From: Treponema sp. UBA4319
GTDB taxonomy: Bacteria > Spirochaetota > Spirochaetia > Treponematales > Treponemataceae
Length of the DNA: 22,192 nucleotides
Assembly (NCBI GenBank): GCA_002393865.1
Contig: DGUD01000146.1
Span: 1-22,192, forward strand
Reading direction: 5' to 3'
In this document: piece by piece, positions 7,795 through 14,773 of the stretch
Numbering within the stretch: the stretch's first letter is position 1
How the letters are laid out: each line of letters begins with the position of its first letter
The notes under the pieces: model-generated
The model's database searches: none
What the model was told of the DNA's origin: nothing
What the model saw: the letters and a program-made list of their open reading frames with translations, nothing else
Made by a program: the position numbers and the translations under genes

Positions 7795-9082
7795 CTAGCA
7801 CAGGGAAGGAACGCTTGCGATAGAAGCCGTGACCATGTCCACGAACTGCGCGGTCGTTATTTTGTTCTGGGCAAGCAGCTCGTAGATGGGGCCAAGCGTG
7901 TCCTGTGTGAAGCCGTCGGGCATTTTGAACTGCTCCCACGGATAGGTTTTGCCGCGGGACACATAATCGGCGACTGATGCGGAGAGCGGGGAGGCAGGCT
8001 TCGCGCTGTCCGAGGCAAAGGGCGAAATCAGGGTCATTTTGTTGATGCGCGCATCGCGTCCTGCATCTGAGTGGGCAAACTCGTTCAGGAACTTCTTTGC
8101 CTCCTCTACGTTGCCGTCCTTGTAAACCGCCCACCATGAAGGTGCGCCCACCTGGATGCCGTCAATCGTCTGCGACTTGCTGAATGCATGGGGGGGCAAA
8201 CGCCATCTTGAAGCTCGTTCCGGCCGCGCTCAGGCTCGGATCCACCCAGTTGCCCTGGTGCAGGAACACCGCCTTTCCGTCCTCAAAGGCCTGAAGCTGC
8301 TGGTCGTAGTTGCCGGTCAGCAGGATGTTCTGGTTCGAGTAGTCAAAGAGCAGCTTTACGTAATCCGCAAAGTCTGTCAGGCGGGCGCGGTCAACCTTGC
8401 CTTCCAGCGCGTCGTTCTCGATATGCTCGTCTCCCTGGGGAAGACCAGCGGAGAGGTACACGCCGAAGTTGTGGGTTCCCGTTACCCATGTCATGCCTGC
8501 CTCAACACCGGCGGTCATTGAGACGACGGAATCGATGCCGAGCGCCGCCTTCATGGAGTCGAGCTTTTCGAACGCGGCCTTGTAGCCTGCGTAGGAATTC
8601 AATGTCGCAGGATCGATGCCGGCCTTTGCCAGCAGGTCTGCGTTGTATGCCATGCCGTAGCCTTCCACCGCATACGGGAATCCGTAGACGTGGCCGTTGT
8701 CGCTGTATGCGGCGGCGGTGTCTTTTGCCCATTCCTCGTCGTCAAGCGCAATCATGTCGTTGTGCCAGACGGCAAAATGTCCCGGCCCTTCGAAGACAAA
8801 GATGTCGGGCATGTTGTCGGAGGCCTTGTAGCCTTTGAGGATGCCCTGGTTGTCAGCTCCGCCGCCGGAAGATTCGATGTCCACATGGACGCCCGTCTTT
8901 TCTTCGTATGTTTTTGCGAAATCCTTCAGCTGGGAGTCGATTTCGACCTTGATGTTGAAGACCCTGATGGACTTCTTTGCGGAAGCCGCAGATGATGAGG
9001 AGCCGGAGCTTCCCTTTGAGCAGCCTGTAAAAGATGCTGCCAGTACCAAAGCAGCGCCAGCTGCCAGCAGATTGTGTTTCAT
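7795..9082 (-). pseudogene. sugar ABC transporter substrate-binding lipoprotein, frameshifted as given
   Basis: Extracellular or periplasmic binding protein of the CUT1 importer (SBP family 1). The start at 9082 is fixed by AGGAGG 5 nt upstream. A signal peptide, MKHNLLAAGAALVLAASFTG, ends in a lipobox with Cys21, then a Gly/Ser-rich linker. The fold begins with KSIRVFNIKVEIDSQLKDFA and contains NMPDIFVFEGPGH and GFPYAVEGYGMAYN. The frame breaks at a run of seven C (minus strand, 8190-8196) after FKMAFAP. The remaining 130 aa, PHAFSKSQTIDGIQVGAPSW and onward, continue in another frame to a stop at 7795. Six C would restore one protein of 428 aa. All other sequence is free of stops, so this is an error, a phase-variable tract or a very recent mutation. 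Confidence 0.87.
8190..8196 (-). repeat. C7 homopolymer tract at the frameshift of the binding-protein gene
   Basis: Seven consecutive C on the coding strand mark exactly the point where the open frame changes. Six or nine C would keep the frame. Homopolymer tracts of this length are slip-prone both in cells and in sequencing. Confidence 0.9.
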
Positions 9083-9166
9083 ATATCCTCCTGATATGAA
9101 TGTGCTTCTATCGTTGCCCCTTCCGCGTACTGCCATGGATAGTGAAAGGAGTGGGCGTTTTTTGAA

Positions 9167-9180
9167 TGAAACCGCTTTCA
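9167..9180 (-). promoter_or_regulatory. cre/LacI-family operator upstream of the sugar transporter
   Basis: TGAAAGCGGTTTCA on the minus strand agrees with the cre pattern (TGNAAGCGNTNNCA) and is a near-perfect palindrome. It lies 85 bp upstream of the binding-protein start. A TTGACT box (9221-9216) lies about 35 bp further upstream, but no good -10 matches it at 17 bp; TATATG (9184-9179) abuts the operator. A LacI/GalR-type or CcpA-like repressor is inferred; none is encoded in the window. Confidence 0.65.
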
Positions 9181-9391
9181 TATAACTAGTTACATGAAAC
9201 ATCAAATTCTTTCTCAGTCAACAGCTTTTCTTTCTTTTTTTTGCGTGCGGCAGGTCCTTTTTTTTGGGGGGGGCTTCTCGCTCCGTTCGGAAGGGGTGGC
9301 AGCCACCTGCCGGGAGGGCTTGTCCCCGTCATACTGGTATTATGGGCTCGCGGGCGTCAGTGCCTGCCGGATATGCTTGCATCGCTTTTTT

Positions 9392-9419
9392 TTGCTTTTG
9401 GGCGATTGTATGGTATAAT
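9392..9419 (+). promoter_or_regulatory. extended -10 promoter of the small membrane protein
   Basis: A perfect -10 TATAAT (9414-9419) preceded by TGG (extended -10) has a weak -35 TTGCTT (9392-9397) at 16 bp. It would produce a leader of about 140 nt before the ATG at 9565. Confidence 0.65.
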
Positions 9420-9564
9420 GGGCTTGGGTGGCAGGTGCGCAAGGGATTGGAGGGGCCGCGGAGCGGAACGGACACCGGAGGTGGCCGGTCGGAGGCGTAA
9501 GCCGGAGCCCCGCAAAGCCCGCTCCGCCGGTATCGGCGGGATGCGCCCAAAAAAGGAGGTCTGT

Positions 9565-9771
9565 ATGGCAAAAGAGATTGTTGAGGAAATCAAGGTCAAG
9601 GCGGATGGCTCAAAGACAATCGTGAGGCATTCGGTGGAGAAAGGGATTTCGTTCGGCTCGGCGCTGGCGATGGTCATCAGCTTTGTGACATGGCGCTCGG
9701 TCTTGTGGGCGGTGATACATGGAATTTTAGGCTGGGTGTATGTTGTGTACTATCTGATACGGTACAAATGA
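9565..9771 (+). CDS. small membrane protein, 68 aa
   Basis: I do not recognise a family. The start at 9565 is set by a near-ideal AAGGAGGT 4 nt upstream. The first 27 residues are charged (MAKEIVEEIKVKADGSKTIV). Then follow two closely spaced hydrophobic stretches (SFGSALAMVISFVTW and VLWAVIHGILGWVYVVYYLI), ending in RYK. It is most likely inserted in the inner membrane as a hairpin or single long helix, with the acidic and basic N-terminus in the cytoplasm. An extended -10 promoter and a 140-nt GC-rich leader precede it. The P-loop kinase-like gene starts 99 bp downstream and may be cotranscribed. Confidence 0.75.
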   Translation: MAKEIVEEIKVKADGSKTIVRHSVEKGISFGSALAMVISFVTWRSVLWAVIHGILGWVYVVYYLIRYK

Positions 9772-9870
9772 GGGGAGAAAGCGCCGCGCGCGATGCATAG
9801 GCCGCGGCGAAGCCTGACGCCGGGTCGCGCGTAAGAAGCAGCGGTGAGCGGAAGGGGCGGGGAGGAAGGA

Positions 9871-10449
9871 ATGAAGCATAACATCATCATAGCCGGGGTT
9901 CCGCGGGCAGGAAAAAGCACGCTTTCCCGGATGCTGGCAAAGCGCTTCGGATATCACCACATCGGCATGGATTCGATAATCGCCGGTTTTGAGCGATGCT
10001 TCCCGGAGACCGGCGTGAACACGTACTGCGGGCTTTCTTCTCTGGAGACGCTGCGCCTTATAAGCGGAAAGATGGCTCCCTTTGTCCGGGTGATGATTGA
10101 GAGCGAGGGCTATGATGCGTGTGAGCCGGGCATGGTGATTGACATGTATCAGCTTTTGCCGGAGGACTATGAGGCATACATACGCGGGGCGGACTGCGAG
10201 ATTTTTTATCTTGTCACGTCTGATGTTACGCCGGAAGAGCGCTTTGCGATTCAGAAAAAGTATGACACGGAAAAGGACTACAGCTTTTACAAGTCGGACA
10301 CGGAGCTGCGGGAAGGTGCGGCGTATATCGTGGAGCAGAGCATACTGATGAAGGCGCAGTGCGAGCGGTACGGGCTCAGGTATTATGAGACTGCGCGGAA
10401 CCGGGATCAGACCTTTGAGCGCTTCCTGCGGAATTTTACGGTCTTATGA
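9871..10449 (+). CDS. P-loop kinase-like NTPase
   Basis: Cytoplasmic protein of 192 aa in the AAA_33/shikimate kinase-like P-loop group. Walker A is GVPRAGKST at residues 9-17. A hydrophobic strand resembling the Walker B position follows at GMVIDMY near residue 88. A lid-like basic and acidic segment (TPEERFAIQKKYDTEKDYSF) follows at about residue 124. The start at 9871 is preceded by GGAGG at 5 nt; upstream GTG codons in frame lack this. Members of this group phosphorylate small molecules or nucleotides; the substrate is not predictable. It converges on the YbjQ-family gene across a long hairpin at 10465-10532. Confidence 0.75.
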   Translation: MKHNIIIAGVPRAGKSTLSRMLAKRFGYHHIGMDSIIAGFERCFPETGVNTYCGLSSLETLRLISGKMAPFVRVMIESEGYDACEPGMVIDMYQLLPEDYEAYIRGADCEIFYLVTSDVTPEERFAIQKKYDTEKDYSFYKSDTELREGAAYIVEQSILMKAQCERYGLRYYETARNRDQTFERFLRNFTVL

Positions 10450-10464
10450 ATGCGCGGGAGGGCG

Positions 10465-10532
10465 ATGGCAGCGCGCAGGATTCGCGCGGATCCGAAGGAC
10501 GGGCTGTTCCGCTGGAATCCGGGCGCTGCCAT
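10465..10532. terminator. long hairpin between convergent genes
   Basis: ATGGCAGCGC (10465-10474) pairs perfectly with GCGCTGCCAT (10523-10532), and the inner GGATTC (10478-10483) pairs with GAATCC (10515-10520). It lies between the kinase-like stop (10449) and the YbjQ-family stop (10542). There is no U-run on either side, so it is a candidate convergent stem-loop rather than a textbook intrinsic terminator. Confidence 0.5.
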
Positions 10533-10541
10533 GCTGCGGCG

Positions 10542-10859
10542 TCAGCTGTTCTTGAGCTTTACGGCTGTTCCGTATGCGACGATTTCCGCGGCGCCCTGCA
10601 TGACGCTTGCCGAGCCGTAGCGGACTCCGACGATGGCGTCGGCTCCGAGCTTCTCCGCGTCATCGACCATGCGCTTTGTCGCAATCTGACGCGCTTCGTT
10701 GAGCATTTCGGTATAGCCTGCGATTTCTCCGCCGACAAGCGTTTTTAATCCTGCCATAAAGTCGCGCCCGAAATTCTTTGAATATACGACCGTTCCTCTT
10801 ACCAGCCCCAGAGCCTCAAATTCTTTTCCGGGGATGCTTTCAATACTTACGAGCTTCAT
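10542..10859 (-). CDS. YbjQ/UPF0145 family protein
   Basis: Cytoplasmic protein of 105 aa, the standard length for this family of putative heavy-metal-binding proteins. Such proteins form pentameric rings in solved structures; no biochemical role is firmly established. Recognisable blocks are SIESIPGKEFEALGLVRGTV at the N-terminus, GGEIAGYTEMLNEARQIA in the middle, and GADAIVGVRYGSASVMQGAA towards the end. The start has AGGAGA 6 nt upstream. Its first 20 bases overlap the end of the two-TM protein gene, so the two are expressed together. Confidence 0.9.
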   Translation of the reverse strand: MKLVSIESIPGKEFEALGLVRGTVVYSKNFGRDFMAGLKTLVGGEIAGYTEMLNEARQIATKRMVDDAEKLGADAIVGVRYGSASVMQGAAEIVAYGTAVKLKNS

Positions 10860-11094
10860 CTTCTTCTCCTGAATCTATTTCTTTGAATCGTTGCACCAGC
10901 GCTATGATGATGCCGATTATCGCGCAGATAATGACCAGCGCGTACAGCGCGGGGATAAAGGCTGCCCTGCCGGAGCTTTTTATGGCAAAGCCCATGAGCA
11001 GCAGGAATGCCGCCAATGGTATGCATACCAGCAGGGCTATGGCTGCGGTTCCGAATTTCTTTTTGCCGTGTTCGCTTTTTTTGTCTTCCACCAT
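10840..11094 (-). CDS. small two-TM membrane protein, 84 aa
   Basis: Unrecognised protein with a charged N-terminus (MVEDKKSEHGKKKFG), two hydrophobic helices (TAAIALLVCIPLAAFLLLMG and AFIPALYALVIICAIIGIII) and an acidic tail (KEIDSGEEDEARKY). I chose ATG 11094 because AGGAAGG lies just upstream; ATG 11115 is an alternative that adds seven residues. The gene overlaps the YbjQ-family start by 20 bp, which suggests a shared function. The 167-bp gap to the upstream GNAT gene carries two hairpins. Confidence 0.7.
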   Translation of the reverse strand: MVEDKKSEHGKKKFGTAAIALLVCIPLAAFLLLMGFAIKSSGRAAFIPALYALVIICAIIGIIIALVQRFKEIDSGEEDEARKY

Positions 11095-11115
11095 TACCTT
11101 CCTGTCAATGGACAT

Positions 11116-11182
11116 GTCCCAGAAGCCCCGTGCTTTTGGGACGCGCTGCGATAGCGCTGTCCGGAATATTCTGCTTCCGGAC
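11116..11182 (-). other. two stem-loops upstream of the two-TM gene
   Basis: The first hairpin is GTCCCA (11116-11121) with TGGGAC (11137-11142), with an inner AAGC/GCTT. The second is a perfect 8-bp stem GTCCGGAA (11159-11166) with TTCCGGAC (11175-11182). Neither has a U-run. They lie in the leader or intercistronic space and may influence readthrough from the GNAT gene. Confidence 0.45.
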
Positions 11183-11261
11183 GGGCCGGATGTCTTCCGC
11201 CGGAATTTTGTGCGGCCCGGCTCAGCGGGGGGTGGCCTGCGGCGCAATGCCGGGCGCATTC

Positions 11262-11762
11262 TTATTCGCCTTTCGGGATTGCGCTGTTCAGGCTTTTGTT
11301 CCGGTAGCTCAGGTTTGTGCGGAGCGAATAGCCCTGCTGTTCCCAGAATGTGTTACCCGCCTCGTTGTCGCGGAACACGAGGCAGAAAATTTTCTGGATG
11401 CCCTCCGCTTTGAGCGCTTCTTCCGCCCGCGCGACGAGCGTATGCGCTATGCCCTGCCTGCGCCAGTCCGGATGCACGCACATGTGGTGTATGATGCCGC
11501 GCCGCCCGTCGTGCCCGCACAGGATGACGCCGATGATGCGCTCCGTGCCGTCAGCCCCGCTGCCGGGAACGGTCGCTGCGAAGCAGGTGTCCGGGTTGCG
11601 CGCAAGATAGCGCGTGATTCCTTCCCGGCTGTCGTCTACCGGGTTCAGCGCCCGGCGTGACATCTCCGTGGAATTCCACAGGGCGAGCAGCGCGTCGTAA
11701 TCGCGGGCCGCCACTAAACGGATGGTGTAGGAATGCTGCGTATCTCCGCTCTGCTGTTTCAT
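11262..11762 (-). CDS. GNAT family N-acetyltransferase
   Basis: Cytoplasmic acetyl-CoA-dependent acyltransferase of 166 aa. The first strand and helix, IRLVAARDYDALLALWNS, is typical. The acetyl-CoA pyrophosphate loop, motif A, is VHPDWRRQGIAHTLV near residue 97. The C-terminal part, IFCLVFRDNEAGNTFWEQQG, matches the conserved GNAT motif B region, where an Asn and a bulky residue precede the final strands. AGGAAGGG lies just before ATG 11762. A strong promoter sits at 11881-11909. The acceptor is unknown. Confidence 0.9.
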   Translation of the reverse strand: MKQQSGDTQHSYTIRLVAARDYDALLALWNSTEMSRRALNPVDDSREGITRYLARNPDTCFAATVPGSGADGTERIIGVILCGHDGRRGIIHHMCVHPDWRRQGIAHTLVARAEEALKAEGIQKIFCLVFRDNEAGNTFWEQQGYSLRTNLSYRNKSLNSAIPKGE

Positions 11763-11856
11763 ATCCCTTCCTCTTGTGCCCCGGCTGCAGGTGAGCGCGT
11801 CTGGCTTTTGTGGCCGGTGGCATCTGCGCTGCGTTCCTGATGCTTCTCGCCCGGCC

Positions 11857-11872
11857 CGCTGTACAGCGCTGT
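11857..11872. promoter_or_regulatory. overlapping palindromes at the GNAT transcription start
   Basis: Two perfect palindromes overlap: CGCTGTACAGCG (11857-11868) and ACAGCGCTGT (11863-11872). The predicted start site of the minus-strand promoter (about 11874) lies beside them, a typical place for a repressor operator. No assignment to a regulator family. Confidence 0.45.
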
Positions 11873-11880
11873 CCTTTTGT

Positions 11881-11909
11881 ATTATATAATGCCCGGTGCT
11901 GTCTGTAAA
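11881..11909 (-). promoter_or_regulatory. strong sigma70-type promoter of the GNAT gene
   Basis: On the minus strand -35 TTTACA (11909-11904) and a perfect -10 TATAAT (11886-11881) are spaced by 17 bp. The leader to ATG 11762 is about 110 nt. Confidence 0.8.
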
Positions 11910-11979
11910 GCTGTTTTTGCGGGAAAGCGCTGCCGCTGCGTACTGCCGTAGGTGGCTGCGTTTGGCTTTGGGGCGTTGC

Positions 11980-12008
11980 TTAACAGAAATGTGTTTTTCT
12001 GATACGAT
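11980..12008 (+). promoter_or_regulatory. promoter upstream of the broken AlkZ-like gene
   Basis: -35 TTAACA (11980-11985) and -10 TACGAT (12003-12008) are spaced by 17 bp. An AAGGAG site follows at 12054-12059, but no ATG, GTG or TTG lies in frame where translation should start. Confidence 0.6.
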
Positions 12009-12069
12009 GGGCTTGTTTCAAAAATCTGCTGGATTTGAGACAAGCTATAGAGAAAGGAGTCGGGCGGCG

Positions 12070-13037
12070 AAGAGAACGCTTTCAAAACATGAGGCATACG
12101 CGCTGCTGTGCCGCTATCACAATCTGGACGGAGCGGAGGCTTTGTGCGGAAAGAGCATGAGGAACAGGTGCGTGCGACGCTGCGCTACCGGAATCAGACC
12201 GGCGTATTTGACATCCGTGCGGATGTAAGGGAATTTGTGGCGCGGCACGGCGTTACCGTGACAAAAGATATTGCCCTTGGTGAAGTCCGCGGAAGCAGAT
12301 GGGGGCCAAAAAAACTGTCCGGCGCGGCTCTGGATTATCAGTTCAACACCGGGGAGCTTTTGCTTGCAGAAAAGCACGGTGCGCAGAAATACTTTGATTT
12401 GACCGGGCGTATCATCGGCACTGAGGCTGCGGCCTGCAATCCCGATATGAGCCAGGAGGACTTTTACGACTGGTATACAGAGCGTCGGATTCAGAGCGTC
12501 GGGATGCTCTGGAACAAATCTGGCGGCGCGTGGCAGGGGCATTTTGTCAGTGAGCCGGAAATCCGCTCCGCAGCGCTGCATTCGCTTGAAGAAAAAGGCC
12601 GCGTCGGGCGTATCAGCGTGGACGGAATCGGCGAGCCCCTGTATGTCTCCGCGGCCGTGTACCGTGCCATGGACATTCCTTCAAAAAAAAGCTATGTCCG
12701 TTTTCTTGCACCGCTGGACAATATCCTGTGGGACAGAAATTTGACGGAGGAACTTTTTTCGTTTTCATACCGCTGGGAAGTCTATACGCCCGCCCCAAAA
12801 AGAAAGTTCGGCTATTATGTCCTGCCGGTGCTGTATAACGGGCGCTTTGTCGCGCGCTTTGAGGCAGAGCCTATGGCGGAGGCGGGGGAATTCCGTATCA
12901 AGAACTGGTGTTGGGAAGCCGGGGTGCACGTGGACGGCGATATGCTGGAGCAGATTGCGTCGGAGCTGGAGCGCTTTGCCCGCTTTCTGCAGACTGGCAG
13001 TGCGGAATGCAATATGGCGCTGCTTCGGGCGCTCTGA
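12070..13037 (+). pseudogene. AlkZ/YcaQ-like winged-helix DNA glycosylase, degraded
   Basis: The C-terminal 290 residues clearly belong to the HTH_42 family (YcaQ/AlkZ, glycosylases acting on crosslinked or alkylated DNA). Landmarks are SAALDYQFNTGELLLAEKHG, RRIQSVGMLWNK, APLDNILWDRNLTEELFSFS and YTPAPKRKFGYYVLPVLYNG. Three defects are visible. The expected start codon, 10 nt after AAGGAG, reads AAG (12070) where an ATG would give MRTLSKHEAYALLCRYHNL, the normal N-terminus. After that N-terminal piece the sequence jumps near 12145-12155 straight to KEHEEQVRATLRYR, missing an estimated 80-100 residues, including the catalytic QxD region of the family. The two pieces are in different frames. 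An ATG at 12108 opens the downstream frame, so a truncated winged-helix protein of 309 aa could still be made. Confidence 0.8.
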
Positions 13038-13088
13038 GCGGATGCGCCTGCCGCCGTTTTTCTGCGCATGCACGGGTGCACTTTCTGC

Positions 13089-13117
13089 TTGACAGGGAAG
13101 CTGCTTTGCCGTACACT
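13089..13117 (+). promoter_or_regulatory. promoter of the TetR-family gene
   Basis: A consensus -35 TTGACA (13089-13094), a 17-bp spacer and -10 TACACT (13112-13117). Transcription would start near 13124, inside the inverted repeat described next. Confidence 0.75.
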
Positions 13118-13123
13118 GTAGTA

Positions 13124-13142
13124 GACCGGCAGCCTGTCGGTC
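13124..13142. promoter_or_regulatory. 19-bp inverted repeat, likely TetR operator
   Basis: GACCGGCAGCCTGTCGGTC: two 9-bp arms match at 8 of 9 positions around a central C. It overlaps the predicted transcription start of the regulator gene and ends 18 bp before its ATG. Size, symmetry and position fit autorepression by the TetR protein encoded immediately downstream (inference). Confidence 0.7.
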
Positions 13143-13160
13143 GTAAAGGGGATGCTTTTT

Positions 13161-13781
13161 ATGAGGATTGTCAAAGATGCGGAGCAGAGAAAGGACGAGA
13201 TTCTGACGGCGGCCGAGCGGCTCTTTGCGTCACGGGGCTTTGATGCCACCAGCACGAATGATATCCTCGATGCGGTCGGTATCGCGCGCGGCACATTATA
13301 CTATCATTTTAAATCAAAAGAGGAGATTCTGGACGGCATCATTGCTCGTATTGTCGATGACTGCGCGCGCAAGGCAGCTGCTGTCGCGTATGACAGGAGC
13401 TTTCCGGTGCTGGAACGGCTCAGGAGGACGCTGATGGCGGTTCACCTTGAGGGCAGCGCCGCGGGATTCGTCATGGAGCAGATACATAAGCCGCAGAACG
13501 CGCTGATGCACCAGAAGACGCAGGCGAAGCTTGCGGAGAAAATCAATCCGATTATTACGGATATCCTGAAGGACGGAATACAGGAATCGCTGTTCCAGAC
13601 CGACTATCCGGAAGAGACGGTGGAGATGGTGATGCTGTATGCCAATACCGTCTTTGACGATTTGCAGGAGCTTTCCCCGGAACTGCGCCCGCGCAAGGTC
13701 GCGGCGTTCATATACAATCTGGAGCGGCTTATGCATGCCGCGCCGGGCTCGCTTGCGCAGGTGCTGGGGCCGTTGTTCTGA
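13161..13781 (+). CDS. TetR/AcrR family transcriptional regulator
   Basis: Dimeric repressor of 206 aa. The N-terminal helix-turn-helix is canonical: KDEILTAAERLFASRGFDAT then TNDILDAVGIARGTLYYHFK (residues about 12-52). The remaining 150 residues form a divergent ligand-binding domain (VEMVMLYANTVFDDLQELSP). I chose ATG 13161, 8 nt after AGGGGA; ATG 13152 lies inside that ribosome binding site. It sits directly behind a 19-bp inverted repeat in its own promoter and 134 bp ahead of a CPBP protease gene on the same strand, which it may also control. Confidence 0.92.
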   Translation: MRIVKDAEQRKDEILTAAERLFASRGFDATSTNDILDAVGIARGTLYYHFKSKEEILDGIIARIVDDCARKAAAVAYDRSFPVLERLRRTLMAVHLEGSAAGFVMEQIHKPQNALMHQKTQAKLAEKINPIITDILKDGIQESLFQTDYPEETVEMVMLYANTVFDDLQELSPELRPRKVAAFIYNLERLMHAAPGSLAQVLGPLF

Positions 13782-13915
13782 GTGGGGAGCGGGGCAGCCC
13801 GTATGTCGCTCGTATCCCGGCGCACTGCGCTGCAAAAGGGGCAGGCCGTGCTGCTTGCCGTGAGTTTTGCCGTGCGGCGGAAGAAAACCACCGCAGCGGA
13901 TACAGGAGGAAATGT

Positions 13916-14773
13916 ATGGATGGGCAGGTTTCATCTGGATGCGCACCGGAGCGCTACGTGTATAAGCCGAAGCGCTTTTATCTGACGGTCTTTGCCCTGA
14001 CGTGGGCGTGCTGGCTGCTTGCGATTATATGCAGGGATAGTCCCCTGCTGTTTGTGTTCATGCTGCTGGGGCTGCTTATGCCGGCACTCACGGCGGTGAT
14101 AACGGTACTGCGTTCAAAGAACGATGCGCTGATTAAGGACTTCAAGAGAAAAATTGTCGGCTTTTACAGGATACGGCCGCTGCAAATCATCATGGCGGTG
14201 AGTCTCTTTGCGCTTGTGGTCGCTTTGTCCATAGGGACTTCCGTGCTCTTCGGCGGCTCGCCGGAGCAGTTTGCCTTTACGCAGGATTTCTTTTTTTCAA
14301 TCGGCGGCTCGTCGGCGTTGCTTACGATTTTGCTTGCGTCCACCATCGAGGAGCTCGGATGGAGAGGGTACGGGGAGGACGCGGTCGGCGCATACAACAG
14401 CTGGTTCAAGGAATCCGTTATCTTCGGCTGCGTCTGGGCCTGCTGGCATATACCGCTTTTCTGGGTACCGGGAAGCTATCAGCAGGGGCTCACGGAGCTG
14501 GGCGCTTTGTACGTGCTGAATTTTTTTGTCAGTGCGGTGCCGCTCAATTTTATCCAGACATGGGTATATGTCAAGAACAAGCGGAGCATGCTGGCGACAA
14601 TTATCTTCCATCTGTTCATCAATACCATGCAGGAAAAAATTGCCATGACGCCAGAGACAAAATGTATCGAGACTATTTTTGTCGTGCTTGCGGCTGTCCT
14701 TGTCGTGCTCACGAACAAGCAGCTCTTTTTTGAGACGGAGCATATCGGCCACATGCCCGATGTGCAGGACTAA
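13916..14773 (+). CDS. CPBP family intramembrane metalloprotease
   Basis: Polytopic membrane protein of 285 aa with about eight hydrophobic segments. It carries the CPBP (Abi/CAAX-protease-like) motifs: EELGWRG with Glu145, Glu146 and Arg150, WACWHIPLF with His178, and FHLFINT with His232. These form the presumed metal site. Bacterial members serve in bacteriocin self-immunity, in peptide processing or in unknown tasks. AGGAGG lies 6 nt before ATG 13916; an ATG at 13912 is out of frame and too close to this site. It follows the TetR gene and may be its target. No bacteriocin precursor gene was seen nearby. Confidence 0.9.
   Translation: MDGQVSSGCAPERYVYKPKRFYLTVFALTWACWLLAIICRDSPLLFVFMLLGLLMPALTAVITVLRSKNDALIKDFKRKIVGFYRIRPLQIIMAVSLFALVVALSIGTSVLFGGSPEQFAFTQDFFFSIGGSSALLTILLASTIEELGWRGYGEDAVGAYNSWFKESVIFGCVWACWHIPLFWVPGSYQQGLTELGALYVLNFFVSAVPLNFIQTWVYVKNKRSMLATIIFHLFINTMQEKIAMTPETKCIETIFVVLAAVLVVLTNKQLFFETEHIGHMPDVQD

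Larger units (their letters stand above)
9083..9564. other. divergent intergenic region with homopolymer block
   Basis: This region separates the leftward sugar transporter from the rightward small membrane protein. It contains the cre-like operator (9167-9180), a pyrimidine-rich stretch at 9222-9240, eight T directly followed by eight G (9258-9273), the rightward promoter (9392-9419) and a hairpin CCGCCG/CGGCGG with loop GTAT (9524-9539) in the leader. No gene is seen. Confidence 0.6.
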
